A stretch of DNA of 7,389 nucleotides from an uncultured Magnetococcales bacterium (GCA_903913345.1 CAIWLA010000532.1:1-7389); one strand, 5' to 3'. Shown: positions 1-7,032, counted from the first letter of the stretch. The notes: generated by a model from the sequence alone, not told the origin. Numbers and translations are program-made.

Positions 1-3
1 CCG

Positions 4-702
4 TTATCCTTGTCTGACCGCTTCGACGATCAAGGTATCACCCCCACCGATGCGCTCGACCCTTTCTATCTGGTCGATGGCCGGTATCCGGCTCTCCAGC
101 ACACCCCGTTCCTCCGGTTGGGCAAAACCCGCTTCCCGAAACAGGGCCAGCAGGCCGTCGCGATCGTAGAGCCATTTATGGGAATTATAGTCCAGCACCG
201 CATGGTACAGGGTCCGCAGCAGGGAATGTTTGCCGGGTGACGCGGCGGGACGCAGATGCAAACCATACAGCAGGGTGTCAGACGGGGAGTGACCAGGGGC
301 CTCTGGCAGAATGAGGCCACGCCGGTATTCGGCCAGATAGTGGGCCAGATCGGGTACCGCCATGCGTACCGTACCACCCGGACGGCAGCACCGCCGTACT
401 TCGCGCAACAAGGCCAGGGCCTCCGTTCGGTGAAGATGTTCCAGGAGATGGGAAGAATAGACCGCCGTAAACCGCTCATCCGGGAAAGGCAACGGGTGGC
501 GCAGATCCAGGTGGACGATGGAGGGTGACCACGGATGTTCCAGATGAATGGGGGGCAGGATGCCCGACAACAGGGCCATCTTTTTCAAAAGAGGCCATTT
601 TGCCAGCCAGACGTGCCAGGATCCATCGGTATTGAGCCAATTGTCGGGGGCAAATCCACCACAACCCAGGTGGAGCTGGTCGGGAAAATCTGCTCTGTTC
701 AT
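4..702 (-). CDS. Small SAM-dependent methyltransferase, last gene of the operon in this window
   Basis: Predicted class I SAM-dependent methyltransferase of 232 residues, cytosolic, substrate unknown. Motif I is LHLGCGG at residues 10-16, followed by NWLNTDG (21-27), which is typical of the short predicted methyltransferases found in polysaccharide clusters. DLRHPLPFPDERFTAVYSSH (66-85) and LLEHL (86-90) carry the acidic and post-motif regions. RPGGTVRMAVPDL (107-119) is the usual strand 5 region. HKWLYD (175-180) and the C-terminal GFAQPEERG are also family-like. I chose the ATG at 702 because motif I then sits near residue 10 and a GGGA lies about 9 bases upstream. An in-frame extension to 864 exists, but its added residues are arginine- and proline-rich and look non-coding. 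The TAA stop is at 4-6, so the gene is complete. The fold is confident; a role in glycan modification is inferred from neighbours. Confidence 0.9.
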   Translation of the reverse strand: MNRADFPDQLHLGCGGFAPDNWLNTDGSWHVWLAKWPLLKKMALLSGILPPIHLEHPWSPSIVHLDLRHPLPFPDERFTAVYSSHLLEHLHRTEALALLREVRRCCRPGGTVRMAVPDLAHYLAEYRRGLILPEAPGHSPSDTLLYGLHLRPAASPGKHSLLRTLYHAVLDYNSHKWLYDRDGLLALFREAGFAQPEERGVLESRIPAIDQIERVERIGGGDTLIVEAVRQG

Positions 703-866
703 GAGGCATATCCCGGTGCGGCCTTGCGGACCACACGATAGAGTCCCGGTGCCAGGGCGGGCCGGTTGCCCAGCGGCACATTCGGTGCGTCGTGCCATGG
801 CCAGGAGAGGCCAATCCCGTGGCCGACAGGACCATACTGCCCGACCGTTTTGTGCCCTATGCACAC
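699..866 (-). CDS. Possible small ORF (55 codons) or displaced C-terminal fragment between two methyltransferases
   Basis: Unrecognised. A GTG at 866 opens a 55-codon frame that overlaps the end of the upstream methyltransferase by 10 bases. Its TGA at 699-701 overlaps the ATG of the next gene (ATGA), the same junction style used at 3966 and 2758. The predicted product has segments such as GIGLSWPWHDAPNVPLGNRP and ALAPGLYRVVRKAAPGYAS, with mostly G or C at third codon positions. The two competing frames here look less protein-like. Against it: there is no clear Shine-Dalgarno, the start is GTG, the size is small and the family is unknown. It could be a genuine small gene, a remnant of a deleted gene, or the true tail of the upstream methyltransferase separated by a frameshift. 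No membrane segment or signal peptide is visible. Confidence 0.3.
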   Translation of the reverse strand: MCIGHKTVGQYGPVGHGIGLSWPWHDAPNVPLGNRPALAPGLYRVVRKAAPGYAS

Positions 867-1531
867 TTTGCCACGGGCACAGCGTGAATCACCAACTCGC
901 CGTTTCTGTAGAGACGTCCGACAATCTCGGTTGCTTTGACATAGAGTCTGTGTCCCAGAATGCGGCGCAGGGGCAACAGTTTTCGAAATCCCAGATTGTA
1001 AAACTCCGCATTGCGGGTCACCTGAAATCCGCACAGACCGAGCAAATTGTTGATGCATCTAAAGTTCCATGAAAACAGGTGCATATTAAGATCCTGCTCA
1101 AACGGGGCTGGATAGTGTATCTCCCGTGGCAACACCAGGATCAGTGTCCCTTCAGGCCTGAGATAGTCACGAAGAGATTCCAGCACGGCGGCCGGATCCA
1201 GCATATGTTCCAAGGCATGGCGGCAAAATACGACATCAAAATGGCCTTTCGGGATCTCGTCCGGGGTATCAAAGACCTCCAACCCCCGCTGGCGGGCCAA
1301 ATCGCGTGCTTCCGCACTGGGATCGTAGCCGTGTGCATCGGCGAGCAACACCACCGATTGTCCAAGACCGCATCCATAATCCAACACGCGTGCATCTGGT
1401 CGAAAATCCTTGAAATACATCTCCTTGAACGCTTGTGCCCTGGCGAAAAAATAGGCATCATCTGCAATCATCGAACGGTGGACCATATTATGGTAATGAT
1501 GATCATAAAACCGTTTCAGAGTGTCATTCAC
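857..1531 (-). CDS. Class I SAM-dependent methyltransferase
   Basis: Predicted SAM-dependent methyltransferase of 224 residues, of the Methyltransf_11/23 type common in O-antigen and capsule loci. The acceptor is unknown. Visible motifs are VLDYGCGLG (motif I, 49-57), GYDPS (68-72, acidic post-I aspartate), FDVVFCRHALEHMLDP (98-113) and LRPEGTLILVLP (124-135). The C-terminal HLFSWNFRCINNLLGLCGF (151-169) matches the helix seen after strand 5 in this group. An aromatic and His-rich N-terminus (FYDHHYH, 8-14) precedes the fold. The start is GTG at 1529-1531, with AGGA about 5 bases upstream inside a purine-rich GGAGAGAGGA stretch. The ATG at 1527 is in another frame. It stands 156 bases after the preceding glycosyltransferase, and a candidate promoter lies in that gap, so it may be transcribed partly independently of the upstream genes. 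Confidence 0.92.
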   Translation of the reverse strand: MNDTLKRFYDHHYHNMVHRSMIADDAYFFARAQAFKEMYFKDFRPDARVLDYGCGLGQSVVLLADAHGYDPSAEARDLARQRGLEVFDTPDEIPKGHFDVVFCRHALEHMLDPAAVLESLRDYLRPEGTLILVLPREIHYPAPFEQDLNMHLFSWNFRCINNLLGLCGFQVTRNAEFYNLGFRKLLPLRRILGHRLYVKATEIVGRLYRNGELVIHAVPVAKCA

Positions 1532-1656
1532 GATTTTCCTCTCTCCGTGCGTCTTTTTTTACCACTGACCCCACCGGGGGATGGTTTTCCGGTTCTCTCC
1601 CACTCTTTTTGAATCCTGTTCAGTGATCAGGGGTCCAGAGGGACTACCTCCCCGTC

Positions 1657-1684
1657 ATGGTACGCGTTGTATCGATTTCGTCAA
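1657..1684 (-). promoter_or_regulatory. Candidate internal sigma70-type promoter ahead of the two distal methyltransferases
   Basis: Read on the minus strand, TTGACG (1679-1684, five of six matches to the -35 consensus) is followed after 16 bases by TACCAT (1657-1662, four of six to the -10, including its first, second and last bases). Transcription would begin near 1650 and give a leader of about 120 bases before the GTG at 1531. It sits in the 156-base gap between the CgeB-like glycosyltransferase and the methyltransferase, where an internal promoter would be expected if the distal genes are separately expressed. The rest of the gap holds only a 14-codon ORF opening at a TAATG (1688) and a few short imperfect inverted repeats. 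I see no convincing terminator there. Sequence match only. Confidence 0.35.
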
Positions 1685-1687
1685 GCA

Positions 1688-2761
1688 TTATTTGGGGTGA
1701 CCATTCCTCCCGGATTCCATCCCGGACCGCCAGTCGTTCACATCTTTCAGCCATTGGCGCAATCGGTTGTGAATATCATGACCTTCTCCGACGACTTTGT
1801 CCCGACCGGCGGCGGCGATGCGCCGCCTGACCGGTTCGTTGTGCAAATAAAATTGAATCTTGTCAACAAATTCTTCGGGCGATGAAAAACAATCCGCATT
1901 CACCCCCTCCTGGAAATTTTCCTGCATCCAGGGTGTCCTTTCCGACAGCAAAAAGAGGCCGCAGGCGGGAATTTCAAAGGTGCGGATGGTGTATTCATCC
2001 CGGTTGTTCTTGCTGAAAAAACAGGCACCGATCTTGGCGGCGCACAGTGCCCGGCGGTACTCTTCCAGTCCCAATGGGATGGCAGGCCCCACTCGCTCAT
2101 AAATGGCGGGCGGCAGGGCCGGTTTCCAGTACCGTTCTCCGCCAAACACCCGCAGGTGGATCCCCTGTTGCACGGCCTGGACGATGCAGGGAATGCGCAG
2201 ATCCCTTTCCATGTGTCCCGCAAACACCACATCGGACCCCCAACGATGCTGTTCCGCCTCATCCAACACCCTGGGATAATCCAACCAGGGGATAAAAAAG
2301 GGGAGGAGGAGATGGACATGGGGGATGCCATAGGCCAAGGCCTCCGGGATGTTGAGGGCACGAAAGACATGATACCCCTGATAGTGGGGCAGGGCGGACA
2401 AAAGATGTCGGTAGCGCAGGAGGGTCCGTCGATGGCCAAAGGGATCATCATTGTGATACCCCACCACAAACGTATGCCGGCGCACCTGTTGGAGGGTGTC
2501 GGCGGAAAAATAGTGTCCCTGATAAAGCAGGAGGAGATCGGGGCGTTCCCGTTCCACCTGGGCGATCAGTTGTTGGTTGATACGCCGTATTCCCGGTCCC
2601 CACAAAATGCGCCGTTCCACCCGGCCCAACAGACCAGGCAGGGTCAGGCGATGGGAATCGAACAGACGGGTCTCAATGCCCAACTCGTTGAGGGCGCGGA
2701 CCCAGGTCGGTTCCCACATCTCACCAAATGCACCCTGGGTGATCAGGATGGAGCGTATCAT
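1688..2761 (-). CDS. CgeB-like glycosyltransferase
   Basis: Predicted cytosolic glycosyltransferase of 357 residues with the two-domain GT-B appearance of CgeB/spore-maturation-like proteins. The C-terminal half fits the Glyco_trans_1_2 type. The N-terminal domain begins ILITQGAFGEMWEPTWVRAL (5-24) and contains RPDLLLLYQGHYFS (73-86) and HNDDPFG (103-109), which is characteristic of this group. The second domain opens at DVVFAGHMERDLRI (177-190) and has VFGG (205-208). The hallmark nucleotide-sugar region is TIRTFEIPACGLFLLSERTP (258-277), followed by FQEGVNADCFSSPEEFVDKI (283-302). Donor and acceptor are unknown. The ATG at 2761 overlaps the TGA of the upstream GT4 gene by 4 bases (ATGA), so it is probably translated by coupling; its own ribosome binding site is weak. 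Length and motifs appear complete. Activity on a surface glycan is inferred from context; protein glycosylation is an alternative. Confidence 0.88.
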   Translation of the reverse strand: MIRSILITQGAFGEMWEPTWVRALNELGIETRLFDSHRLTLPGLLGRVERRILWGPGIRRINQQLIAQVERERPDLLLLYQGHYFSADTLQQVRRHTFVVGYHNDDPFGHRRTLLRYRHLLSALPHYQGYHVFRALNIPEALAYGIPHVHLLLPFFIPWLDYPRVLDEAEQHRWGSDVVFAGHMERDLRIPCIVQAVQQGIHLRVFGGERYWKPALPPAIYERVGPAIPLGLEEYRRALCAAKIGACFFSKNNRDEYTIRTFEIPACGLFLLSERTPWMQENFQEGVNADCFSSPEEFVDKIQFYLHNEPVRRRIAAAGRDKVVGEGHDIHNRLRQWLKDVNDWRSGMESGRNGHPK

Positions 2762-3969
2762 GAGGCCGCCAGATGGATGGCACGGAGAAAGCCCTCGGTC
2801 TCCTGCTCCGGGTCACAAAAGGCCTGGCAGCGTTGCTGTGCCCGGAGGCCCATGCGTTGACGCAGGTCGGGATCCAGGAGCCTTTCCATGGCCGCAACCA
2901 GGGCCGGGACATCGTCCGGGGGAATGACCAATCCGGTCTCGCCCTCACAGACCAGGGCGTCTGCCGCACCACAGGCATCGGTTGTGACCAGGGGCAGTCC
3001 GGCCAGGGCGGCTTCCACCAATACCTTTGGAAAACAATCCTTTTGCGTGGGCAGGAGCAGGGCATCGGCGGCCAGATAGAGGGAGACCAGTTCGGTCAGG
3101 GGACGGGGACCGGGAAAAGAGATCACCTCGGCGAGACCATCGTCCGTCACCCGTTGTCGATAGGCCGGCAGACTCCATTCATCGGGTTGTGCCGCCCGGT
3201 CGCCAATACACAACACCCGGAAACGGTGTCCGCGTTGTTGCAGGATGGCCGCGGCGTCGATCAGGGTAAAAACCCCTTTGAAGCGCAGCAGGGTACCCAC
3301 AAACAAAAAGACGCACTCCTCCGGGTGCCAACCCCATTCTCGTCGCAATGCCGGTCGGTCGTGGGGGAGTTGGGACAAATGGGCCTGAAAGGCGGTTGCA
3401 CCGGCCTCAAAAGGGGCATCCACCATCTGGGATTCGGCAATATGATAGATCTGGGTCAGGGTTTTGCGGGTGGTGGGCGTCTGCACGATGTGGACCCGAC
3501 AACGGCGCAAGATCCACCCTTTCAGGAGGCGGATCCACCAGCGTCGCCGCTTTTCCCAGGTTGGCGGCAGGGTCTGATTGACCGAAATGACGGCACGACC
3601 CAACAGGGTGGCAAACAGGGTGACGGCCAATGCGGAACCCCCCTGGATGCCAGAGAGCAGGATGACATCATTCTCCCAGGCACAGGCCCAGGCCCCCCGC
3701 CAATTGATCGTGGAGAGAAATCCTTCGGGTGTGAAGCCTCGTTTGCTCACCGAAAAAAAACGGCCCTGCACACAGGAAGGACGGTGGGAGTAGGGCAGGT
3801 CCGCCGCGACCGGGCCAGACAGAATGGGGTAGGCCCGCACCTGACCCGGCAGGCGAACGGCAATGCGGGCCAGATAATCGGCAATGAAGGGTTTCAAGTC
3901 ATACACCAAAAATCCCACGCGGGGCCTGGGGCGCAGGGATGGGTGCAGGCGTTCGGTGGATGGGTTCAT
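2758..3969 (-). CDS. GT4-family glycosyltransferase (group 1)
   Basis: Predicted retaining GT-B glycosyltransferase of 403 residues (Glycos_transf_1 type), cytosolic or membrane-peripheral. It would transfer a sugar from a nucleotide donor to a growing lipid-linked glycan. The N-terminal acceptor domain spans about 15-210 and contains DVILLSGIQGGSALAVTLFA (101-120) and HIVQTPTTRKTL (160-171). The donor domain starts at LFVGTLLRFKGVFTLIDAA (222-240), a classic GT4 signature, followed by RVLCIGD (251-257). The catalytic/donor motif is DCFPKVLVEAALAGLPLVTT (311-330), then ETGLVIPPDD (344-353). The usual first glutamate of the E-x7-E motif is Asp311 here, while Glu319 is kept. The ATG at 3969 overlaps the upstream methyltransferase stop by 4 bases, with GAGGAGG just upstream. 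The family is confident; linkage specificity cannot be read from the sequence. Confidence 0.95.
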   Translation of the reverse strand: MNPSTERLHPSLRPRPRVGFLVYDLKPFIADYLARIAVRLPGQVRAYPILSGPVAADLPYSHRPSCVQGRFFSVSKRGFTPEGFLSTINWRGAWACAWENDVILLSGIQGGSALAVTLFATLLGRAVISVNQTLPPTWEKRRRWWIRLLKGWILRRCRVHIVQTPTTRKTLTQIYHIAESQMVDAPFEAGATAFQAHLSQLPHDRPALRREWGWHPEECVFLFVGTLLRFKGVFTLIDAAAILQQRGHRFRVLCIGDRAAQPDEWSLPAYRQRVTDDGLAEVISFPGPRPLTELVSLYLAADALLLPTQKDCFPKVLVEAALAGLPLVTTDACGAADALVCEGETGLVIPPDDVPALVAAMERLLDPDLRQRMGLRAQQRCQAFCDPEQETEGFLRAIHLAAS

Positions 3970-4919
3970 TGGCCTCCTCGATAGGTGGCAATCAGTTCGG
4001 CATCAGAGAGTACATGATCGCTCTTGCGACCCAAAAAGAAAAGGCCACTGGCACCGTCCAGACTGGCCGGGTTTTTGGTCAACCAGTCATCCAGATATTT
4101 CAACCACCAGAAGAGCCAATCGGTCAGCCAGTCGGAGAGGATGCGCCAGGCGCGGAAGGGCAGCCAGGCGCGGGCAAACTGTTGCACCATGTTGGCCATG
4201 GCCATCCCCGGTCCGCAGCAAACCCCCGCTTCCAGTTGGGTGAAACGTCGCCAAAAACGCCGGTGCCCGGTCCAGGTAAAACGGGTCAGATCAAAGGCCC
4301 CGCCATGGTTGGGTTGCAGAAAGGGGAGTTCGCAATAGACCAACCCTTGCGCCTTTAAAATGCGAAACACCTCTTTCTCCACCTGAAAAATATCCAGCAC
4401 ATGTTCCAGAACCCCTTGCAAAACAACGGCATCGAATACCTCGTCCGAAAAGGGCAGTTGTTGGGCATCCCCGATGACGGCAACGCTGGCGGTCCAACGT
4501 ATGTCCAGACCGATGAGGGTGACATGCGGTGAGGTGCGCAAATGGTGAATACCGACCCCCTCATCACCGCATCCCACCACCAGTACCAGACCCTCCTGGG
4601 TGTCGCGCAAGAGCTGTTCCAGGTGACGATAATTCCGTTCGGCGGCCACATTGCGATCGAGTCCAGGACGGGCATGCCATGCCTTGGAAAGCCAGCGATG
4701 CCATCGGCTTCGTCCGGGCGATTCCAGGATGGATCGGGCATCGGCAATGCGAAAAAAACTCTGTGCCTCATCGAACATAACCGGCACGCCACGGACCATC
4801 GGCCACTGTCTGGGCAACGACTGACAGTGCGTGTCGGTGCAGATCAGGGTTTCGGCCTGGTGCGTGAGGGGCCCATGGCAACCGGGACAAACCAGAATAT
4901 TTTCCAGAGTTTTATCCAA
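3966..4919 (-). CDS. Methyltransferase with N-terminal Trm112-like zinc ribbon
   Basis: A 317-residue two-part protein. Residues 1-50 form a Trm112-like zinc-binding domain, LENILVCPGC, with candidate ligands Cys11, Cys14, Cys27 and Cys32. A class I SAM methyltransferase follows: VLVVGCGDEG (112-121, motif I), LIGLDI (135-140), GDAQQLPFSDEVFDAVV (150-166), VLEHV (170-174) and YCELPFLQPNHG (195-206). The tail holds a Trp-rich amphipathic stretch (252-280, seven Trp) that could lie on the membrane, then ASGLFFLGRK. The start is TTG (4917-4919), because the in-frame upstream sequence meets a TAA and no nearer Met precedes the zinc ribbon. Its Shine-Dalgarno is poor. A (CAAC)4 tract and an out-of-frame ATG lie directly upstream, so the true start may depend on repeat number. 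It overlaps the GT4 gene by 4 bases. The acceptor is unknown. Confidence 0.9.
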   Translation of the reverse strand: MDKTLENILVCPGCHGPLTHQAETLICTDTHCQSLPRQWPMVRGVPVMFDEAQSFFRIADARSILESPGRSRWHRWLSKAWHARPGLDRNVAAERNYRHLEQLLRDTQEGLVLVVGCGDEGVGIHHLRTSPHVTLIGLDIRWTASVAVIGDAQQLPFSDEVFDAVVLQGVLEHVLDIFQVEKEVFRILKAQGLVYCELPFLQPNHGGAFDLTRFTWTGHRRFWRRFTQLEAGVCCGPGMAMANMVQQFARAWLPFRAWRILSDWLTDWLFWWLKYLDDWLTKNPASLDGASGLFFLGRKSDHVLSDAELIATYRGGQ

Positions 4920-4931
4920 AGCGGGGTTTCC

Positions 4932-4947
4932 GTTGGTTGGTTGGTTG
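4932..4947. repeat. Tetranucleotide tandem repeat (GTTG)4 / (CAAC)4
   Basis: Four perfect uninterrupted GTTG units on the plus strand (CAAC in the minus-strand mRNA) fill nearly half of the 36-base gap between the membrane protein stop and the TTG of the Trm112-methyltransferase. The tract starts 9 bases after the ATG at 4954-4956, which overlaps the preceding TAA stop (TAATG). It ends 12 bases before the TTG. A tetranucleotide repeat placed inside a possible N-terminal coding extension changes frame with each unit gained or lost. The repeat itself is directly visible; a switching role is inferred. Confidence 0.9.
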
Positions 4948-4955
4948 ACCGGACA

Positions 4956-6770
4956 TTATAGATCAGACCGCTTTCCACCGACGAGGGGGGAATCAAGCTG
5001 AACGAGCAAAAACAGGTTGTTGCGCCAGATCACTTTTCCCCCCCGATCTTCCCACAGCGCGGCGGGCAGGGTGTCGTCCGTGACGAGGAAATGGGTTGGA
5101 ACGGCCGTCAGGATGGCGTCGAACACCAGGGCAAGTTGACTCTGCCACTCGGCATCCGGTCGGGGATCGGCCAGCATCTCCTGGAGGTGATCTATCCGTT
5201 TGGAGATTTCGTACCAATCGCGGGCGGCACGATGGTTGGCATAGAGCAGGATGCCGCCATCCTTGTAGGAAAAGCCGATCGGACGCAACGCCGCATAGCG
5301 AATGACCAGCGGGTCCACCCCGAAAGGGAGGATTCGGGCACCTTTTGGCGTCAATCGCCGGATGGCAGCCACCAGTTCCTCGGTCAGGAGGAGGGTGTTC
5401 GAATTTTTCTCGAACGTTGCAAACTTCTCCCTCAGCAGAGAGATTTTCTGAATCAGTGGGCCGGGAATCCGCCAATCCTGAAGGGTCTGTTGCCAACCGT
5501 TTTCCTGGTTGATGTAGGGGGCCATTTGCTTGCCAAGCAGCAAAACCGCCGACCGTGGTCCCGACAACCCCATCAAGATGTACGCGCCCAGCATGACCAC
5601 CACCAGGGGCACGACAACCACCAGAGGTCTGCCCTGCACTGGAAATCTGTGCGTGAGCACGGCCAGCGACCAGATGGCCAGAATCCAGAGCAGGGGAACA
5701 AAAAAACGGACGCCTCGTACCAGGTCCACTTCCACAGGAACCACACCGAACGAGATAAACAGGAGATGCTCGAACAGAGGTATGACCATCGATGCGATCA
5801 TGATCCCCAGTGACCAGCCGACCATCAGGCGCAGCCTTTTCTTTTGTTCCGGCAAGTCCATTTGATGGATGAGAATGGCACCCAGAAGGCCCAGAGGGAG
5901 AAGGCCGGAGGAGGAGAGAGTGCCCAGCAAGCCCTTGAAAGCGGGGAGAGGGTGCAAAAAATCGGCACCGAAACGGTAGGCCATCATTTCGTGGATGAAG
6001 TCGGCATTTGCCGACCATCCATGCTCGTGATGTCCCAGATAATGGATGGCAAACGGGATGATCGGAATCAAAAATCCGATGCCGATCCATAAGAGATGGA
6101 GGAAAAATTGTCGGTTGTTCCATGCGGGTGGGCGGTCGAGGAGGAAGCCCATCCACAAGGCGCAGCCGATCACCGGGGCACTGACGGGGTGGACATAGAT
6201 GAACAGACCCGCCGTGAACAGGAGCCAAAAGTGGGCCTTGGGGCGGTCACGCCAGTGGAGAGCGGCTGCGAGGAGATAGCCCAACACGGCGGCAAAAGTG
6301 ACCCTGGGCAAGGGGTCTGGATAGAACCCCCAAAAGTCACCAAACCCCACCACAAACGGGATGGCCAGCAACCAGGGCAACAGATAGGCGAGCAGACGCT
6401 GGCGCAGCAAAACCATGCCGAAAAGATACCAGCCCAGAAGGAAACAAAAGAGATGAATACCCATCAGAGAGAGGCAGGCCCGGCCGTAGGATCCCATCCG
6501 CTCCCCCAGGATGCGCAGCAGAGGGATATGAATCGTCTGGTAAAACCGAAAATTCTCTGGATTGTTGAGAACAGCGTCCGCCGCAAATTGTTCGGGGTGG
6601 TTCCAGGCAGCGGCAAAAGAGGCAATATTGGCTGTATCGCTTGTCAGGTCAACCACTTCCGTTTGACTGCCCAGGCGACCGATCTGGTAGGCGATGGCAA
6701 ACAGGAGAAAGCTGATGACCACGACCCAGTCGATCCAGGAGATCTGGCGAACGAACCCCTTGCCAGCCAT
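4956..6770 (-). CDS. Polytopic membrane protein with soluble C-terminal domain, possibly GT-C-like
   Basis: A 604-residue integral membrane protein; I do not recognise a named gene. Hydrophobic segments lie at about 12-31, 100-121, 126-144, 155-171, 181-211 (probably two), 222-245, 287-303, 314-334, 355-374 and 382-402. The loop at 35-95, with DLTSDTANIA and DAVLNNPENFRFYQ, resembles the first extracytoplasmic loop of GT-C-like and DUF6798-type proteins. The C-terminal 200 residues are soluble and include GARILPFGVDP (477-487) and GFSYKDGGILLYANHRAARD (499-518), again like DUF6798-type tails. Candidate roles are a polyprenyl-sugar-dependent transferase or another envelope-glycan step. I took the ATG at 6770 (GGGAGGA 4 bases upstream, start 11 residues before the first membrane segment). 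An ATG at 6872 has an equally good GGGAGG 7 bases upstream and would add 34 residues. It is the first gene of the run; its TAA overlaps an ATG (TAATG). Confidence 0.85.
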   Translation of the reverse strand: MAGKGFVRQISWIDWVVVISFLLFAIAYQIGRLGSQTEVVDLTSDTANIASFAAAWNHPEQFAADAVLNNPENFRFYQTIHIPLLRILGERMGSYGRACLSLMGIHLFCFLLGWYLFGMVLLRQRLLAYLLPWLLAIPFVVGFGDFWGFYPDPLPRVTFAAVLGYLLAAALHWRDRPKAHFWLLFTAGLFIYVHPVSAPVIGCALWMGFLLDRPPAWNNRQFFLHLLWIGIGFLIPIIPFAIHYLGHHEHGWSANADFIHEMMAYRFGADFLHPLPAFKGLLGTLSSSGLLPLGLLGAILIHQMDLPEQKKRLRLMVGWSLGIMIASMVIPLFEHLLFISFGVVPVEVDLVRGVRFFVPLLWILAIWSLAVLTHRFPVQGRPLVVVVPLVVVMLGAYILMGLSGPRSAVLLLGKQMAPYINQENGWQQTLQDWRIPGPLIQKISLLREKFATFEKNSNTLLLTEELVAAIRRLTPKGARILPFGVDPLVIRYAALRPIGFSYKDGGILLYANHRAARDWYEISKRIDHLQEMLADPRPDAEWQSQLALVFDAILTAVPTHFLVTDDTLPAALWEDRGGKVIWRNNLFLLVQLDSPLVGGKRSDL

Positions 6771-7032
6771 GCCATCCTCCCTGGACCCCGGCAATGGCTT
6801 GGCCGACTGAAACGATCCGGGAGAAAAGTGCAACAGGGCCTCCTCACACGGTCCGACCTGTGGATTGGACATGAAACGGCCTCCCGGTTCGACGGAGAAG
6901 GAATGACTTGCTTCCTGCGCGTCCGTTCGTCGTGGTTTGCGATCAGGGTGTCCTGAATGAACAGTGCGACAGAGAGTAGACCATTGCCCACGAAAAGGCA
7001 AATATTCCGTCTGTGTTTATCCCAAAGTGCTG

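Noticed and set aside
703..864. N-terminal extension of the last methyltransferase up to 864
   Set aside because: The extra 54 residues are Arg/Pro/Cys-rich and unlike the family. The ATG at 702 has a ribosome site and places motif I at the usual distance from the N-terminus.
1551..1585. Possible rho-independent terminator (T-run plus CCCC-ACC-GGGG)
   Set aside because: The T-run lies before the stem on the plus strand and becomes an A-run after it on the transcribed minus strand. The stem is only 4 base pairs with a 3-base loop.
2773..3984. A 403-codon open frame on the plus strand opposite the GT4 gene
   Set aside because: It mirrors the GT4 gene almost base for base. Its translation is rich in Gly, Gln and Asp with no domain motif, as expected for the antisense of a GC-rich gene, while the minus strand has clear GT4 motifs.
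6096..6956. A 286-codon plus-strand open frame opposite the membrane protein
   Set aside because: It is low in hydrophobic residues and Gln/Glu/Gly-rich, the typical antisense image of a transmembrane coding sequence. No motif or good ribosome site was seen.
6873..7001. Extension of the membrane protein to an ATG at 7001
   Set aside because: The added residues are basic and low-complexity with no protein-like pattern, and two better starts with strong Shine-Dalgarno sequences lie downstream.
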